From assembly GCF_018873765.1 (NCBI RefSeq), contig NC_057923.1, forward strand, positions 7,080,413 through 7,144,412: a stretch of DNA of 64,000 nucleotides. The letters are read 5' to 3'. The stretch is from Telopea speciosissima (lineage: Eukaryota > Streptophyta > Magnoliopsida > Proteales > Proteaceae). The notes beneath the pieces are model-generated. The model worked only from the letters and a program-made list of their open reading frames with translations, did no database searches and had not been told where the DNA came from. Both the position numbers and the translations under genes were made by a program. The stretch's first letter is position 1, and each line of letters opens with the position of its first letter. Shown here in pieces: positions 1 to 12,206 of the stretch.

Positions 1-1599
1 TAAAGAGAATCCATGGGAATATCTTTTTCCTCTGGATTCGAAGAATAATCGATGAAATCAACAAAGAAATACCATATTGAACAGGAGCACAAACTAATTG
101 GAGCTTTTACCTTTAATCCTTTGTATTCATTTTCCAATTTCTTGCACGCAGGCTTCGTAGTGCATGTGGACCTTTAACACCACTATGATCACCGGAGGCT
201 GCATGGAAACCTAAGAATATCTACAATGAAATTGAAACCAGAGAAACCAAAATGGAAGACGAAAATGTAATAAATAGATCTGATCTCTCGGAGTATTTTC
301 TTTCATGAACGAACCTCTTCTATCTTCTCTTCAGGTTTAACTTCTTTTTTTGTATTCATCCCTCTTCGGATCTTTTGCCGATGGTTTTGAGACAGGGGAG
401 AGAAGCTCAACTTGTCTATGACTCTTCCGTTGAACTTAGGGTTTTTTCACTGTTGAACATCGTCGGAGTAGTTGATGAGTCGAAGCGAGACAAGGTGCCT
501 GAAGGGCTTTTCAGAGTCACAAAGAGTGGCATTGAGGAGGGACGGTTGAAAGCAAGGACCTTTAGCAGCTAGGTTGTTAAGTGAGCGGAGAGCTTGCAAT
601 TGTTTGGGATCAAGCTCTGAATGAATAGATGGAAACTGTGAAGATTTCGGAGGTGAAGGAAGAGATGGGGATGGTAAAGGGTAGTTATGGGGATTTAGAC
701 TTAAGGGTGTTATGGAAGGTTCACAATTTGATAAGGGTAGTTTTAAATTTTAACTTGTAAGAGGTGAAGTGGGGCCCAGACAGCCAGAAACGCTCACGAG
801 GATTCATTTTGAGTCGTAGTTTCTGCTCGGGGTCGGCAGGTCGAACTCAAACCGCTAATTGACGTATCTCCATGTGTCGAAGTGAAAGTGGCCGTTTTAA
901 ATGAGAAAACGAGGAGTCCATTTTTTTTCTGACATCTCAGTTACAAGTTATAATCTCTCGTTCTCTCTCTTCAATTTCTCGTCGGTCAATTTGTTAAGGG
1001 TAGTTCGCCATTAAGAAAGAGTTAACCATCACTTAATTGTACAGACCTAACGGAGTGGACTAAATAGTAATAAAATCATAACATAAGGGGTTGTGCGTGA
1101 TATATTGAAAGTTTTTGGAATGTTTGTGTCATTCGACCAAATGCAAGGAGTATTCATGAAATTTACCCTTTATATTTTGTAGATGTATGAGGTGGTCAAT
1201 TCAAGGGGGCTATGTCAGGGTGCAAGCTGCACAAGACCAGGGAGCATTCTTTTTCCCTTAGATATAATTTGGATAAAAGATCATTGCCAAGCTGTATAGC
1301 CTCAAAACAAGTGCGGGGGTCAATGAGCTTGAACATCAACGGGGGTGGTGTTTTATTTCAGAGGGCAAAGGCATCATTTCGTGTAGTCCTGTGTTTGGGC
1401 ATAGACTACACACAACCCAGTATGAATCTTTTCTCCATATAACTTTTATGCATAAATTACGGACCTGGTTTTCTTAGAAAAACAAAAATTAGAAAATCAA
1501 GAATTACTACAAAGGTGTACACACACACAAAGGGAGTCTTTGTGTATGTCATCAAATGGGAAGGTAATAATTGACTTGTGGCTATAATTTGACATATTG
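1..1599. other. Gene-free stretch
   Basis: I see no convincing gene. The open frames here are short and resemble no family I know. Short pyrimidine-rich runs and AT-rich tracts are present, but no clear repeat boundary. Confidence 0.5.
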
Positions 1600-3300
1600 G
1601 CCTATTATTCATATCCATCCATAACAAAATTTTGGGATGGAAGGAGAAGCTTCTCTCCCCTGTCAAAAGAGAAGTTTTCATCAAGTCAGTGGCTTCGGCA
1701 ATTCCCTCTTTTACTATGGTCCACTTCTCCTTTCATGTTGGTTTGTTATCGGACTTGAACAAGGCATTTTGTAGATTTTTATGGGGACAAAAATAGCATG
1801 AGAGGAAGATTCATTGGATGAGTTGGGAAGTTCTTTGTAAGCCGAAGCTTGACAGAGGGCTTGGAATTCATGACCTTGTCATCCAAAATGATGCCTTAAT
1901 GGTAAAATTGGGATGACATCTTTTAAACAAGTCAAATCTTCTGTGGACTAGACTGACTAGAAGTATTTCTTTTTCTCATAGTGATTTCATTATGGCCTAA
2001 GCAAGGATAAAGCGTTCATGGGCCTGGATGAGTATCTTGAAAGGCATGAATTTATTTGTGAAAGGAACCTTGTGAGTGGTGGCAAATGGTTGGTCTATTC
2101 AGATTTGAAATGATCCATGGGTGCTTGTCCTAGACCCCCAAATTGTACTGATTTGTGGGTGTCAGATCTTATCTCTCCTCTAGCTCAATGGAGGGTTAAT
2201 GAGTTGAGAAGGTTGTTTAAGCTTTTTGAGGTGGAGGCTATCCTCAAGGTTCCATTCAGTTTAGAGGGAGGTCAAAACCACATTTGTTGGGGGGCCCATC
2301 CTAAGGGCATTTTCTCAGTTAGATCAGCTTACATGTTGGGCTCCTCTTCGGCGTCCTCTCACTAAACCTCAATTAACAGGATTTCTTGCATCCTTAGATT
2401 GGTGTGGGGCATTATATGGAATTCTAAGATTCCCCCTAGTTGTAGTCCTTCTTTGGAAGGCTTGCTTGAATGCTTTAGATGTAATGGTGAATCTCAAGAG
2501 AAGAAATGTTGGTATATCTGATCTCTGCCAACAGTGTAGATAAGTGGTTGAGATGGTGGAGCATGCCCTATTTGAGTGCCCCTTAACTTAGCAAACCTGA
2601 TTTGCTTCTTGTGTGACTATGAGGTCCTTAATTGGCCCCTTAGTGTCTATTTGTGAATGGATTATTAAATGGAGTAGAGTTCCTGGTTTAACAAAGGAGC
2701 AACAAAGTATCTTTACTTCTCATGCTATTATTGTTTGAAAATTTTTGGAAAATGAGGAACTCTCGATGCCTTAGTCTCTATACCTTCATTCGGTGTTTGG
2801 ATCTCCACTGTCAATAGGAATGTGGAGGAAGCCTTCTCATAATCCCTAAGACGTATCCTCCTTATAGCTCCAATGAGCCCTTTCCTTCCTCTTTTGGCGA
2901 GCCTCTAGAGATTGTCCTTGTTTTTTTAGATGATGTTTCTACTAGGCCGAAAGCTATGGGATATGGGTGCTTTTGTCTATCTAATGAGCGGGAGCTATGC
3001 TTTAATACCATTGATCATGTGGGCCCTTTCCAATAGTAGTGGGGGAGGGCCTTGCTCTCCGGATGGCTATGAGTGCGACTCTCCATGCTGATTACCACCA
3101 TGTTGCTTTCTATTCTGACTTTGTCACATTGATTAGGTGCTTGATGCTTTATCCATGGCTTCCCACTATTGAGATTTCCACAGTTGTTGAGGATATAAAG
3201 ATCCTCTAAGAAAATTTTCATTCTTGTTGTTTCTGTCATGTTTATATATAGGGCGAAGAATGTATTGGCCTATTTTATTTCTAAATGGGTGATTAATTGG
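1600..3300 (+). mobile_element. Decayed L1-type LINE, ORF2 3' part
   Basis: This is the remnant of a non-LTR (L1/RIL) retrotransposon ORF2. Reading across frames and stops gives the hallmarks of its C-terminal half in order. Near 1630-2030 is the end of the RT region, including words such as GWKEKLLSP, FIKSVASAIPS and KIHWMSWEVLCKPK. Near 2117-2365 is the segment between RT and zinc finger (WVSDLISP, GIFSVRSAYML). Near 2395-2600 is a degraded zinc-binding region, and near 3030-3290 an RNase H-like domain. Several stops and frameshifts interrupt it, so it cannot code for a working protein. The 5' half (endonuclease, RT core) is absent, as expected for 5'-truncated LINE copies. Confidence 0.75.
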
Positions 3301-3654
3301 TTACCCTTTTAAGGGTTTTTGGGTCTCCTTGTTTCCTGAGGAGTTATTGGAGTTTTCTTAACAATTGTTGCCCTTTGGGGCTCATTAATGTGCCCCCTTC
3401 AGGAGTTTTTGCTCACAAAAACAAAAAAAAGTTAGTGCGTCACATTTATATACCCCCCCCCACAAAAAAAATTAGATGTATGACATCATTCTTCCACGTG
3501 ACAAAACTAAGTGTACCCAATATTCAATAAAAGTATATTTTCCTAAATGATTGTTTGAGAACTTTTTGCATAAAATTGTTTCAACCTTTTTCTAAGGTTG
3601 AACGTAAAAGAGTCTCTAAAGTCTCTATGTAAAATCTAAATATCTTCATTTTGG

Positions 3655-3815
3655 GAACATGTTCTTTGTCTAGGATTGTAGCACCTACACAAGTGCAGGG
3701 GCCAACGAGAACGTGAGCGGAAGCATCAACAGAGGCGGCATTTCCACTTTTCATAAACGGTGGGGTGGTCATTTCACCCCTATGTGTTTGAGTGCAACAA
3801 GCACACTTCCGAACA
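3655..3815. repeat. Foldback-like repeat, 'GGTCATTTCACCC' family
   Basis: A GC-richer island with short imperfect inverted arms (a GTTCTTTGTC-like word at the left and a GAACAGAGTTC word at the right). It has the internal phrase GGTGGTCATTTCACCCC followed by TGTGTTTGAG, which recurs in other islands (for example 42160-42300 and 21748-21935). I infer a non-autonomous foldback element. The arms here are weak. Confidence 0.35.
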
Positions 3816-4286
3816 GAGTTCTTTTTTCCTTTTTTTTTTTATAATATAATTTTGATAATCATAAAATGCTAGATGGTTTGTAAATTAGGTCTAATAGGCC
3901 GGTTGAATTTTCTTTGCTGATGAAGTATAGGCCGCTTGTATTCAATCTGGGTTGGAGATAGGGTTCGTACTTCATAGCCCTCTCATTGACTCTTCATCCT
4001 AAAATCACTTGATGTGTGGGAGACATACTAACCTATCGATTTTACTACAAACCATTCAAAGAGGATTCAAGGAATCATTATCTCCAACACTTTGGCTATG
4101 TTTGGTATGTATTCACATTCTCAAAATCCATAATGGATTTTTAACTAAGAATGAGAACATGGTATGTATACATATTCAACTTAAGTGCATTCTTAATTTT
4201 AAATTGAATTTATCTTTTAAATGAAGAGATAAAATCCCTTTTCCACATTTCATCGAGCAATTTATGTGCATCATGAAAGAAGCTGA

Positions 4287-4322
4287 ATATATATATCTAT
4301 ATATATATATATATATATATAT
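4287..4322. repeat. AT dinucleotide microsatellite
   Basis: A nearly pure (AT)n tract with a single interruption. Confidence 0.9.
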
Positions 4323-4662
4323 CCAAACAATGTTCTGAGTTCTCACTGGTTCAATCTTGAGTCTTGACCTTGGTTGGTCATTGTAGCATCCCCCAATCAG
4401 CTGCAAGCTCTCTATTTAATCGTCAACCGGTGATCATTATATAAATTTTAACGTCTATCTATCTTTGTACCTTTGCTTCAGGCAGAGAATAATGGGAAAA
4501 AGAAGAGGGGGAGAAGAACAATAGGAAGCAAATCATCACCTGGTGAGCATAGTCACAATAGTAACAACAACCAAATCAAAGAGCACCGTGCAATCCTTTT
4601 TTGCAAGCTCCTTCAGCATGAGCCCAATTCTTTACTACCAAACCCTTAATGGAACCGGATCC

Positions 4663-4826
4663 GGATCCTCTACTTTCGCCTACCCGATACTGTCATGCGC
4701 CCTACACACAGCAAGGCGGTAAAGACCACCTTGCCCTTGCTCGGGCAGGGGTAAAGCGGTCTTTTCACCATCCTGCTGTGTCTGAGACGCATGCAGCAGT
4801 ACCGGGCAGGCGAAAGTAGAGGATCC
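4663..4826. repeat. GC-rich foldback element, GATCCTCTAC family
   Basis: A 164-bp palindromic unit. The left arm begins GGATCCTCTACTTTCGCCT and the right arm ends with its near-perfect reverse complement. The centre carries the inverted words CCGCCTTACCCC-like and GGGGTAAAGCGGTC. Similar units occur near 8.8, 9.0, 43.5 and 45.2 kb. It has no coding capacity. I infer a MITE-like or foldback element; no certain target duplication is visible. Confidence 0.7.
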
Positions 4827-6602
4827 CGATTGGAATGGAACCATTCCTTACCATAGCCACCACTGGCACCGAAAGTTGGAGATCATTTCCATCACCATAA
4901 CTTCATTTGTTTTGCAGACAAGATTCTAGAAAGTTCTCTTCCGTCGCATGACGGTGAAGAGATGGAGAGAACTCAGGCTGTTGCTATTTGCTTCTTCTTT
5001 TGGTTCTTGTAGTAAACACCCTTCTCAATAATCATAAGCATAGGCATTGTTGAATTTTGATTTTGTAAAATAAATTTGGCTGTGTTTGATATGCATTATG
5101 GGAATACATTCTAGGTCAGTTTTGCATTCTTGCAGAATAAAACTATGGCATGTTCTTCTGGCTTTACAACTTCTCTCTGTCTTTTTTTGTTTATATTAAA
5201 TCAAATTATTTCCAAATAATGCATGTCAAACACCAATCTAAATTCTCAAAGTGGATTCCAAGTCTAGAATGCATTCTAAAGCTAGAAATGAATCGTATAT
5301 CAAGCTTTTGTTTCTAGAAAATGAGATTCAATGATGGAATCTTTTTCCATGGAGGGAGTCTTAAGATTCCATTGACTAAAATTTAATTCGATCCAGCCTT
5401 TGCTTATCCGAAAATTGGCTTAGGGGTTTTCAAAAGCCAAAAAAAAAGGTTCTATCTCAAAAAGCTCTCGTTATGGGAATTTCTGTGTAGAGAACTTTAT
5501 TCTTTATCTACTTACTAAAGAAGGGATTTCACCTCAAGAATCTACGAGAAAATTATTATAAAACTGCTTAATCACATTTTAAGAAAATTTTATTTTATAT
5601 CACCCCCTATTTTACCCGGTTATCGATGCCTAGGATACATGTGAGAGAGTTTGTAACTTTTGTGTGTGTGTGTGTCGTGAGAGGGATGGTATATTGTCCG
5701 CGTGCAAAAAAGTTAGCAAGCGACACCAATAACACCAATAGGGATATAGGACGGGGCATCACATAGGAAGGGCATGGGGATGTGGGGGGTCAATAGGAGC
5801 ATCGCAAAAGCATCAATAAGGGCATCATTTCGTATTTCATGGGCGTGACTGCATGGGGTGGTCTTCTCTCCGCCCCTGATGTGTCTAGGCGTCACGCTCT
5901 CCCACATAAACCATGGAGTGAGTGAACAGAGATATCATTTTATCTCTTATGAGTTTACCAAATTCCGAAAGTACCAATGTGGTACACTTTATTAATTTCT
6001 TAAAATGGAAAGAAATCAAATGTTCTGTAACTTCAAAATGGCCAACCTGTTTAAACTTTGAACGCCACAACCTTCCTCAAGCCTCCCCCCAAAAAAATAA
6101 AAATAAAGGAAAGAAAGAGAGGACCACAAAGAAATATTAAAGCTCCCCAAGAAAGGCAGATCGTCTCATGTGCAATACCTAGCTATGATTAAATAAATAT
6201 ACAAGTACTTACTTGTTTAGGACCACAAGTCAAATGGGCATTAAGGCAAGCAAAGGTCTGCTATGGGGGCTATCAACAAATCTCTTTCTTCATTATAAGT
6301 TATAAAGATTGATATCAGATTCCCACACAAAATTTGCTTTTCCTCTCGTTATTAGAAAAAAATAAGGAGGAAAAAGTCATGGGGGTCTATATTTTAAGGC
6401 ATTATCAACATGAAGTACGAACTCCGAAGCCCGAATTCAATCTCAGTTGATATAAATCTTTCTAGACATCATTATGTTTAGTGAAGTATATTTTTTCACT
6501 ATTTGTCATTTGGTAATACATAGATTAGTCCATGTAATAAAGGACCCCACGTACATCTTATTGACTAATTTTTTTAATTTATTTTTTTGAATAAAGAGAG
6601 AA
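4827..6602. other. Gene-free stretch with a possible MITE and a foldback
   Basis: No gene is visible. From 5081 to about 5250 a segment starts GGCTGTGTTTGATATGCATT and ends with AATGCATGTCAAACACC. These termini resemble the Tourist-like MITE at 51100-51209, but I could not settle a target duplication. Near 5760-5905 is a GC-richer island with the phrases GGGGTGGTC and GATGTGTCTAGGCGTCACGC, like the other 'TGTGTCTGGGCG' islands. Confidence 0.45.
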
Positions 6603-7095
6603 TTAATTATTCAATAGAGTAAAGCTCATAAATTCAAAGTTACTACTGTTCTGAATCCACAGTGTGGATATAGGCCAAAACATCCAATCCGACACGGAAA
6701 TGGCCTTCCTAACCAGAGTATCAGTCAAACTGTTACAAACTCTGGAGATATGATGAAACCTACAAGATTGTAGGAAGGATGTCAAGTGTAAGATATCATT
6801 TACAAGGTGCATGAAATGCATTGGAATAGGGTCTTTGCTACCATAAACGAACTGGATAGATTCAAGGCTGTTTAACTCAACTTCAAGGTGATCCACTCCT
6901 TCCTCAATTGCCTGCAGAATGCCTCCCCTAATTGCCAGAATTTCGCCACTAAAACCTACGTGAAGTTACGAAGTTCGGATATAGCTGATACAGCACAGTC
7001 CCTGGCGTCTCTTAAGATGTAGCCAATTCCAGCGAACACTTTCTTCTCTGCCAATGTTGCATCGCAGTTTAATTTGATGAAGCCAGCCCAATTTT
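6603..7095 (-). mobile_element. L1 LINE RNase H-domain remnant
   Basis: On the minus strand this reads as an RNase H-like domain of the plant LINE type. The N-terminal part (IKLNCDATLAEKKVFAGIGY, about 7085-7025) is followed, after at least one stop, by the longest open piece at 6603-6896. That piece has the typical pattern of acidic strand, NDILHLTSFLQSC, then FHHISRVCNSLTD. It is separate from and opposite to the L1 piece at 1.6-3.3 kb. No RT is attached, so this is a truncated, dead copy. A host RVT_3-type pseudogene is an alternative reading. Confidence 0.6.
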
Positions 7096-7820
7096 AATCC
7101 AAAATAAGTAAGAAAAGTTGCTCAAACTCTGATTCAAAGTTTTAATAAATTACCAAAATGATATCACAAGAAAATGAATATAAAATGTAAAATTAATAAG
7201 TTGTTTGTCTAGTATTCTAGCAAATGAACTAACTCATGTATTACCATATGGCAAATAATGAAGTGTTATACTTAAGTAGACATAGTGACGGAGAAAAATT
7301 AAATACTTAATTGAACAAGGACATGCAACTAGCATGCATGTTAGGTAAGAATAAAAGTTTAAGCTGGCTTGAATTTCCACACACAGTATGTACTTAAATT
7401 ACAAACACATTTTTAGCAAATTTAAAAAGGAAAATAGTGACCCTTAATTATGTGCCACATTATTACAGACCTTTTGTTTTTCGTTCAATTCGTTCAGTCA
7501 TCACCAGGGTTTTAGTAATCGGTATCGGTATCAGTATTTGTCTCTGTCGGGATCAGTTAAATTTATCCTTATTTTCTTTTTTAAAAAATTAGATTTTCTT
7601 TTTAAAATTTTACCCTTGTCTGTGCCGATTCATTGATACAGGATCGATCGACCAGGAATCAATATCGGTCTCCATCAATATGAATCTACGAATCCGATCG
7701 ATTCGATACCTCAAACCATTGGACTCACCACAGTTAACAGAGGGGCCAGACCTCAGACCTCTCTATATATATAACCAAACCTCTATATATATACCTCATG
7801 TGAATTCGTTTGTTTTACAA

Positions 7821-7857
7821 CCCCCCCCCCCTCCACCACCACCACCACCACCACCAC
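7821..7857. repeat. Poly-C plus (CCA)n microsatellite
   Basis: A run of C followed by repeated ACC/CCA triplets. Low complexity, with no gene context. Confidence 0.9.
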
Positions 7858-7950
7858 ATTACTAATTTTAGTCCATCATCTTGCAACCCATTGAGATGAC
7901 GATATATGTGACAATGTCCCGTTACCTAACAGTGCTTCACAAATTATCCC

Positions 7951-7972
7951 ATCTCTCTCTCTCTCTCTCTCT
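7951..7972. repeat. (CT)n microsatellite
   Basis: A pure CT dinucleotide run in a gene-free AT-rich region. From here to about 8780 I see no gene, only simple repeats such as the GAA run near 8380. Confidence 0.85.
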
Positions 7973-8787
7973 CATATACTATGCATAGAAATATAGAATC
8001 AGAGTGAGTGAATGAGTGGTGGGCATGATGTGCCATGCACGTGCTTCGTGAAATCAAAGGAAGACAGCATAAACTATAACATCATTGGACCATCTGATGA
8101 AAACAACTTAGAAAAAAAAAATTAATGTTTTAATAAAGAGAAATTAAGGATATATTTTATGTGATCTATTTCATAATATACTTAGGAAATGCGTGTGCTG
8201 CTTAACCAAGGTGTAATTAAAGGAAATTTCATCAATTTGTCTTGTCTGTCTTACCAGATCAAAATGTACGTGTTTGTTCATGAAACACATAATCAAATCA
8301 CGTTTTGAAGCTTAATTCTCAGATTTTGTTTTTTTGGTAAAACAATTCTCAGATTTTGACATGAACCAACATACGAGAAGAAGAAGAAGAAGAAGAGGAG
8401 GGAATAGGAAGGAGGGAATAGGGAAGAAAGAACAAAAGAAGGGCATCTGGTCAGGTTTTAATTTATTGGTGCAAGGGTTAATTAATTAGATTCGCTTAAT
8501 CATTACAACTTTATTTATTAAACTAAACAAAAATTTGTTATTGTGAGTTGTGACGTCCACAGCTTTTATTTCCCTTTGGCTCTAAAGCCTTAATTACCAG
8601 GATTTCAACAACATGGCTGTAGAGGGGTCACGCAGCTTTAAAAGGGAAAAGGGTTATGAAAGGAAAGAAAATTAATCATCACAATCACACACAAGCCTCT
8701 CTCCATCGATTTCCTTCTCTACATACATTTTAACCACTTATTTATAACTTAAATTAAACGCCAGCCAATCCGTGAAAAAGATGGATT

Positions 8788-8957
8788 CAGATCTTCTACG
8801 GCGCTTGCTACCCGTCCTGCTGTGCTGCGCAGATATAAAGCGGTGCGCATTGATCGCCTTATCCTTGTCGGAGCTCCTTGTCTGAGTAGAGGTAAAGCGA
8901 TCACTGCGCGCTATCCTGTGTCTACGCAGCACAAGTAGGACGGAAAAAGATCCTGTC
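8788..8957. repeat. GC-rich foldback element, first of a tandem pair
   Basis: The arms are imperfect: AGATCTTCTACGGCGC at the left, GTAGGACGGAAAAAGATC at the right. The internal GATCGCCTTATCC and GGTAAAGCGATCAC words form the palindromic core shared with other members. It lies directly beside a second foldback at 8959-9114. Confidence 0.6.
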
Positions 8958-8958
8958 A

Positions 8959-9114
8959 ATCCGGGCAGCATGCAACAGTGTGCAGCGCCTGAGATGAGGA
9001 GGGCGCATTGACCGCCTTATCCCTGCTTGGGCAAGGCATTGGGCAGGGGGTAAGGCGGTAAATGCGCACAACCTTATCTCAGGTGCTGCACATGCAGCAC
9101 TGTTGCCTGGATTG
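8959..9114. repeat. GC-rich foldback element, second of a tandem pair
   Basis: The left arm AATCCGGGCAGCATGCAACA pairs with the right arm ending GTTGCCTGGATT. The inner words GACCGCCTTATCCCTGC and GGGGTAAGGCGGTAA form the shared core palindrome. Only a base or two separates it from the preceding foldback, which suggests one inserted next to the other or a compound unit. Confidence 0.65.
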
Positions 9115-9903
9115 GTAGGAGCCGGGTCCTAGGCAGGACAAGGCAACGCACCATAAAAGATTTGTGTTGGAAAAAGATGGGTTTCATTGATTTTTTATGT
9201 TTGAAATTTTTTGTGATTAAAAAAAATCTGTGTGCATTTATGGTCATGGTTTTAGCAAAAAGGGCAAGAGGACGTTAACCGGTCGTGTAGCTCCTACACC
9301 AATATGGTAGCTAATGAAAGAGCACACAGAAGCATTGATTTATATGCAATTTTCAATTTCATTATGGGTTGAATGGTCTTTTCATGCACAAAGGCATTGG
9401 TTTGTGTGTAAACGTAGAAACTATCACGTGACCAGTTAGATCAAGTTCCTTTTCAAAAAAAAAAAAATATTTGAAAATGAGGATTAATTGGAATGAGAAG
9501 AGTCAATTATGTCAATACCAATCTGATTTTTAAAACATGATTTCAGCTGATATAACCTTCTCTTTCAAAAATCTTAATGGTCACCATTTTGCTCTTAGCT
9601 AGACTTCAAGTTCCAATCGGATCTGTGACAGAGCTGAGCTTTTCAGTCTACTACCAGATAGAAATTGACTCAACCTTATCGGCGGCCCCCTTAGACAACT
9701 CTTCCGTATTCATGATTTTCTTTCTCCTTTTGTTTGATTAGAAAAGTCTCATACCGAAAATGAGGTTATAAGTTTTTTTCAAGATGTCCTTTTAAATTAG
9801 TGGTTTGCATGAAAATTCTGGATAAAAAATATTATTTATTTGGAATTAATTAATCTTGAGGAAAAAAAATGAAGGATCAAGTTTTCTATAAACCACGGTG
9901 AAC

Positions 9904-10144
9904 ATGGTTTTAGTGTACGTCAGGTATTGGTCACTTTCAAAATCAATACTATCGATATGAATCACAGTATCGAAAAAGTTTACCCTAGTTTTTCTTAAAA
10001 AATGAATTTTTTTTATATATTATTTTACCCATTGTTTGTACTGTTTCACCAATATAATATGGGCCAAGTATCGGTATCAATCACCTTCAAAACCATGTAG
10101 TATCAACCGTATTTGGTGATCTGATATAAATACCTCAAACCATG
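9904..10144. mobile_element. Possible Mutator-type MITE, ATGGTTTTAG termini
   Basis: The segment starts ATGGTTTTAG and ends CTCAAACCATG. The 9 bases flanking each side (ACGGTGAAC and TCGGTGAAT) agree at 7 positions. The interior contains repeated 'TATCGGTATC'-like words. A 9-bp duplication would fit Mutator-like elements, but the match is imperfect and the termini are short. Confidence 0.4.
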
Positions 10145-10350
10145 TCGGTGAATAGGAATCTATTCACCACGAGGCTTCAGATGCATGTGGGAACCTTATA
10201 GGGGTTTGTGAACCCTGGATGATGTGGTATATGTTCAATGTTTGGTGAAAAAAAAGTTTCCTTGAAAAAGAAAGTCGATTTTTTTTTTTTAAAATGATTT
10301 TCTTGGCCTAAGCTAGGGTGGTTTGGATTGAAGAATTGGAATTTGATCGG

Positions 10351-10505
10351 TGTAGACACTAAATTTTGTCACCCCCCGGCAATGATGACAACAGGATACG
10401 GACAGATATCGGTATCTCTCTCAAGAAGGACTCTTGTCCCTACATCTAAACCAAATCACCCTAACATCCCTAAAATGATTTATAAGACCCTTTTACTAAA
10501 CGCTG
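10351..10505 (+). mobile_element. LTR 5'-end fragment, plus orientation
   Basis: The sequence begins TGTAGACACTAAATTTTGTC, which resembles the 5' terminus of Tat-lineage LTRs as I remember them. It runs into the decayed integrase of the neighbouring element, which lies on the opposite strand. It therefore cannot be that element's own 3' LTR in the expected orientation. I infer a fragment of a second element. The right boundary is a guess. Confidence 0.35.
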
Positions 10506-11069
10506 AAGGAGGTACTGTTCACCTTCTTCAACCACGGCGGTCCCGCTGAAATCGCCTAGGATGTCCACCCCCCACATGGCAAAGGGAATGGGGTTGAGGA
10601 TCGATGTAATTTCGGTGGCGGGTAGATGGGGTACTGGGGCGAACAATTGACATTGCTCGCAAGTCTTGGCATACTGTATTGCTTCTTCTTGCATCCTTGG
10701 CCAGTAGAGTCCCTGGCGGAGGATTTAGTCGGCTAAGGCTCGGCCACCCATGTGGCTTCCACATATCCCTTCATGGACCTCTGCCATGGCATATTTGGCT
10801 CCCTTGAATCCAAGGCACCGAAGTAGTGGTGCTGTGACCCCTCTCTTGTACAGTACGCCATCTAGGATGGTGTACTTTGCAGCTCTCATCCTTATCTTTC
10901 TTGCCTCGACCTTGTCTTCCAGTAGGATGTCATTCTGCAGGTAGCTGAGTATAGGGTCCATCCAGCTAGGCCCTTCCTCGATCTCATTAACTTGCTTTTC
11001 TTGGTATGTCGACTCATGTAGTATCTCGACGTAGACAACACTGGCCAAGCTTCGGAGCTCATCATTCAC
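10506..11069 (-). pseudogene. Integrase N-terminal region of the Tat element, truncated
   Basis: At 10725-11069 a linker and the start of the HHCC zinc-binding domain are seen (VLYKRGVTAPLLRCLG, then VHEGICGSHMGGRALA). It continues in another frame at 10525-10694 with CEQCQLFAPVPHLPA and PFAMWGVDILGDF. The DDE catalytic core should follow but is absent: the sequence runs into unrelated LTR-like DNA near 10505. Confidence 0.8.
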
Positions 11070-11239
11070 TAGCTTGGATAAGGCGCCGGTTGCGGTATTC
11101 TCGATCCTTGGTACTCAAACCATCTCGAGCCTCTTGAACCCCGCGATCATCATTCAAACATTTGCTAGATATGTGGTCATTCGCTCGTCTTTGGCCTCAT
11201 ACTCTCCATTCACTTGATTCACTACGAGTTAGGAGTCAC

Positions 11240-12206
11240 TCTGGATGGATAGGTGTGTAACTTGGATGGCCTTGGCCACCCGGAGTCCAGCTAGTAATGC
11301 CTCGTACTCTGCTTCATTATTGGATGTTTGGAATGCGAATCGGAGAACATACTGGATTCAGAAACCTTTGGGGCTAGTGAGTATGAAGCCAACCCTGCTT
11401 CCTACTGCGTTACTCAAATCGTCCACAAACATCTCCCACAATCCGTGATCATGCTTCTCTGGTTCCTCTGCTTCTGGCTCGATCTCAGATAGGGTGCATT
11501 CGGCGATAAAGTCTGCCAAAGCTTGGCCCTTGATGGCCGTCCGAGGTTGGAACCAGATGTCATGCTCACTCAATTCTACCAATCAGGCTATCAACCATCC
11601 GGAGATGTCTGGCTTGTGCAGTACCTTCTTCAGTGGAAGGTCGGTGAGGACTATGATAGTATGGGCTTGGAAGTATGGTCGTAGCTTCCTAGCCGCGATC
11701 ACCAGCGCGTAGGCTACCTTTTTTATCTCTGTGTACCTAGTCTCTACATCGATCAGAACATGGCTGACATAGTAGATGGGTCTCTAGACCTTGCCTTCTT
11801 CCTTTAGTAGTATAACGCTTACTGTAACAGGGGTGGCGGCTAGGTAGAGTTGTAGTTCTTCATTGGGCTTTGGTCGCCCAAGCAGTGGTGGACTCTCCAG
11901 GTACCCCTTCAATGCCTCAAACGCGCTTTGGCACTCTTCTGTCCATATGAAGTTTTTAAGACTTCGGAGGTTCTTCAATATCTTGAAGAATGGTAGGCAT
12001 TTATCTCCCGATCGTGATACGAACCTTGAAAGGGCTGCGACCCTTCCATTCAACCTCTGCACCTCCCTGACCGTCCGAGGTGGTGCCATCTCTTGGATGG
12101 CCTTGATCTTGGATGGGTTGGCTTCTATTCCATGTACTGAGACCATGAACCCTAGGAACTTCTCTGATGTCACACCGAAGGCGCACTTTGTAGGGTTTAG
12201 TCTCAT
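11240..12206 (-). pseudogene. RT connection, RNase H and archaeal-type RNase H of the Tat element
   Basis: At 11784-12206 are the end of RT (KCAFGVTSEKFLGFMVS, a variant of the usual FLG-x-xVS region) and the first RNase H (FIWTEECQSAFEALKGYL). At 11240-11582, across a frame break, is a second RNase H-like domain: WEMFVDDLSNAVGSRVGFIL, then NNEAEYEALLAGLRVAKA. Having both RNase H types in tandem is the reported mark of the Tat lineage. The expected Asp-Gly-Ser box reads DDLS. Confidence 0.75.

Noticed and set aside
4663..4826. Palindromic GC-rich islands as Rho-independent terminators or CRISPR units
   Set aside because: The window is plant nuclear DNA. The units are dispersed, over 100 bp each, and not regularly spaced.
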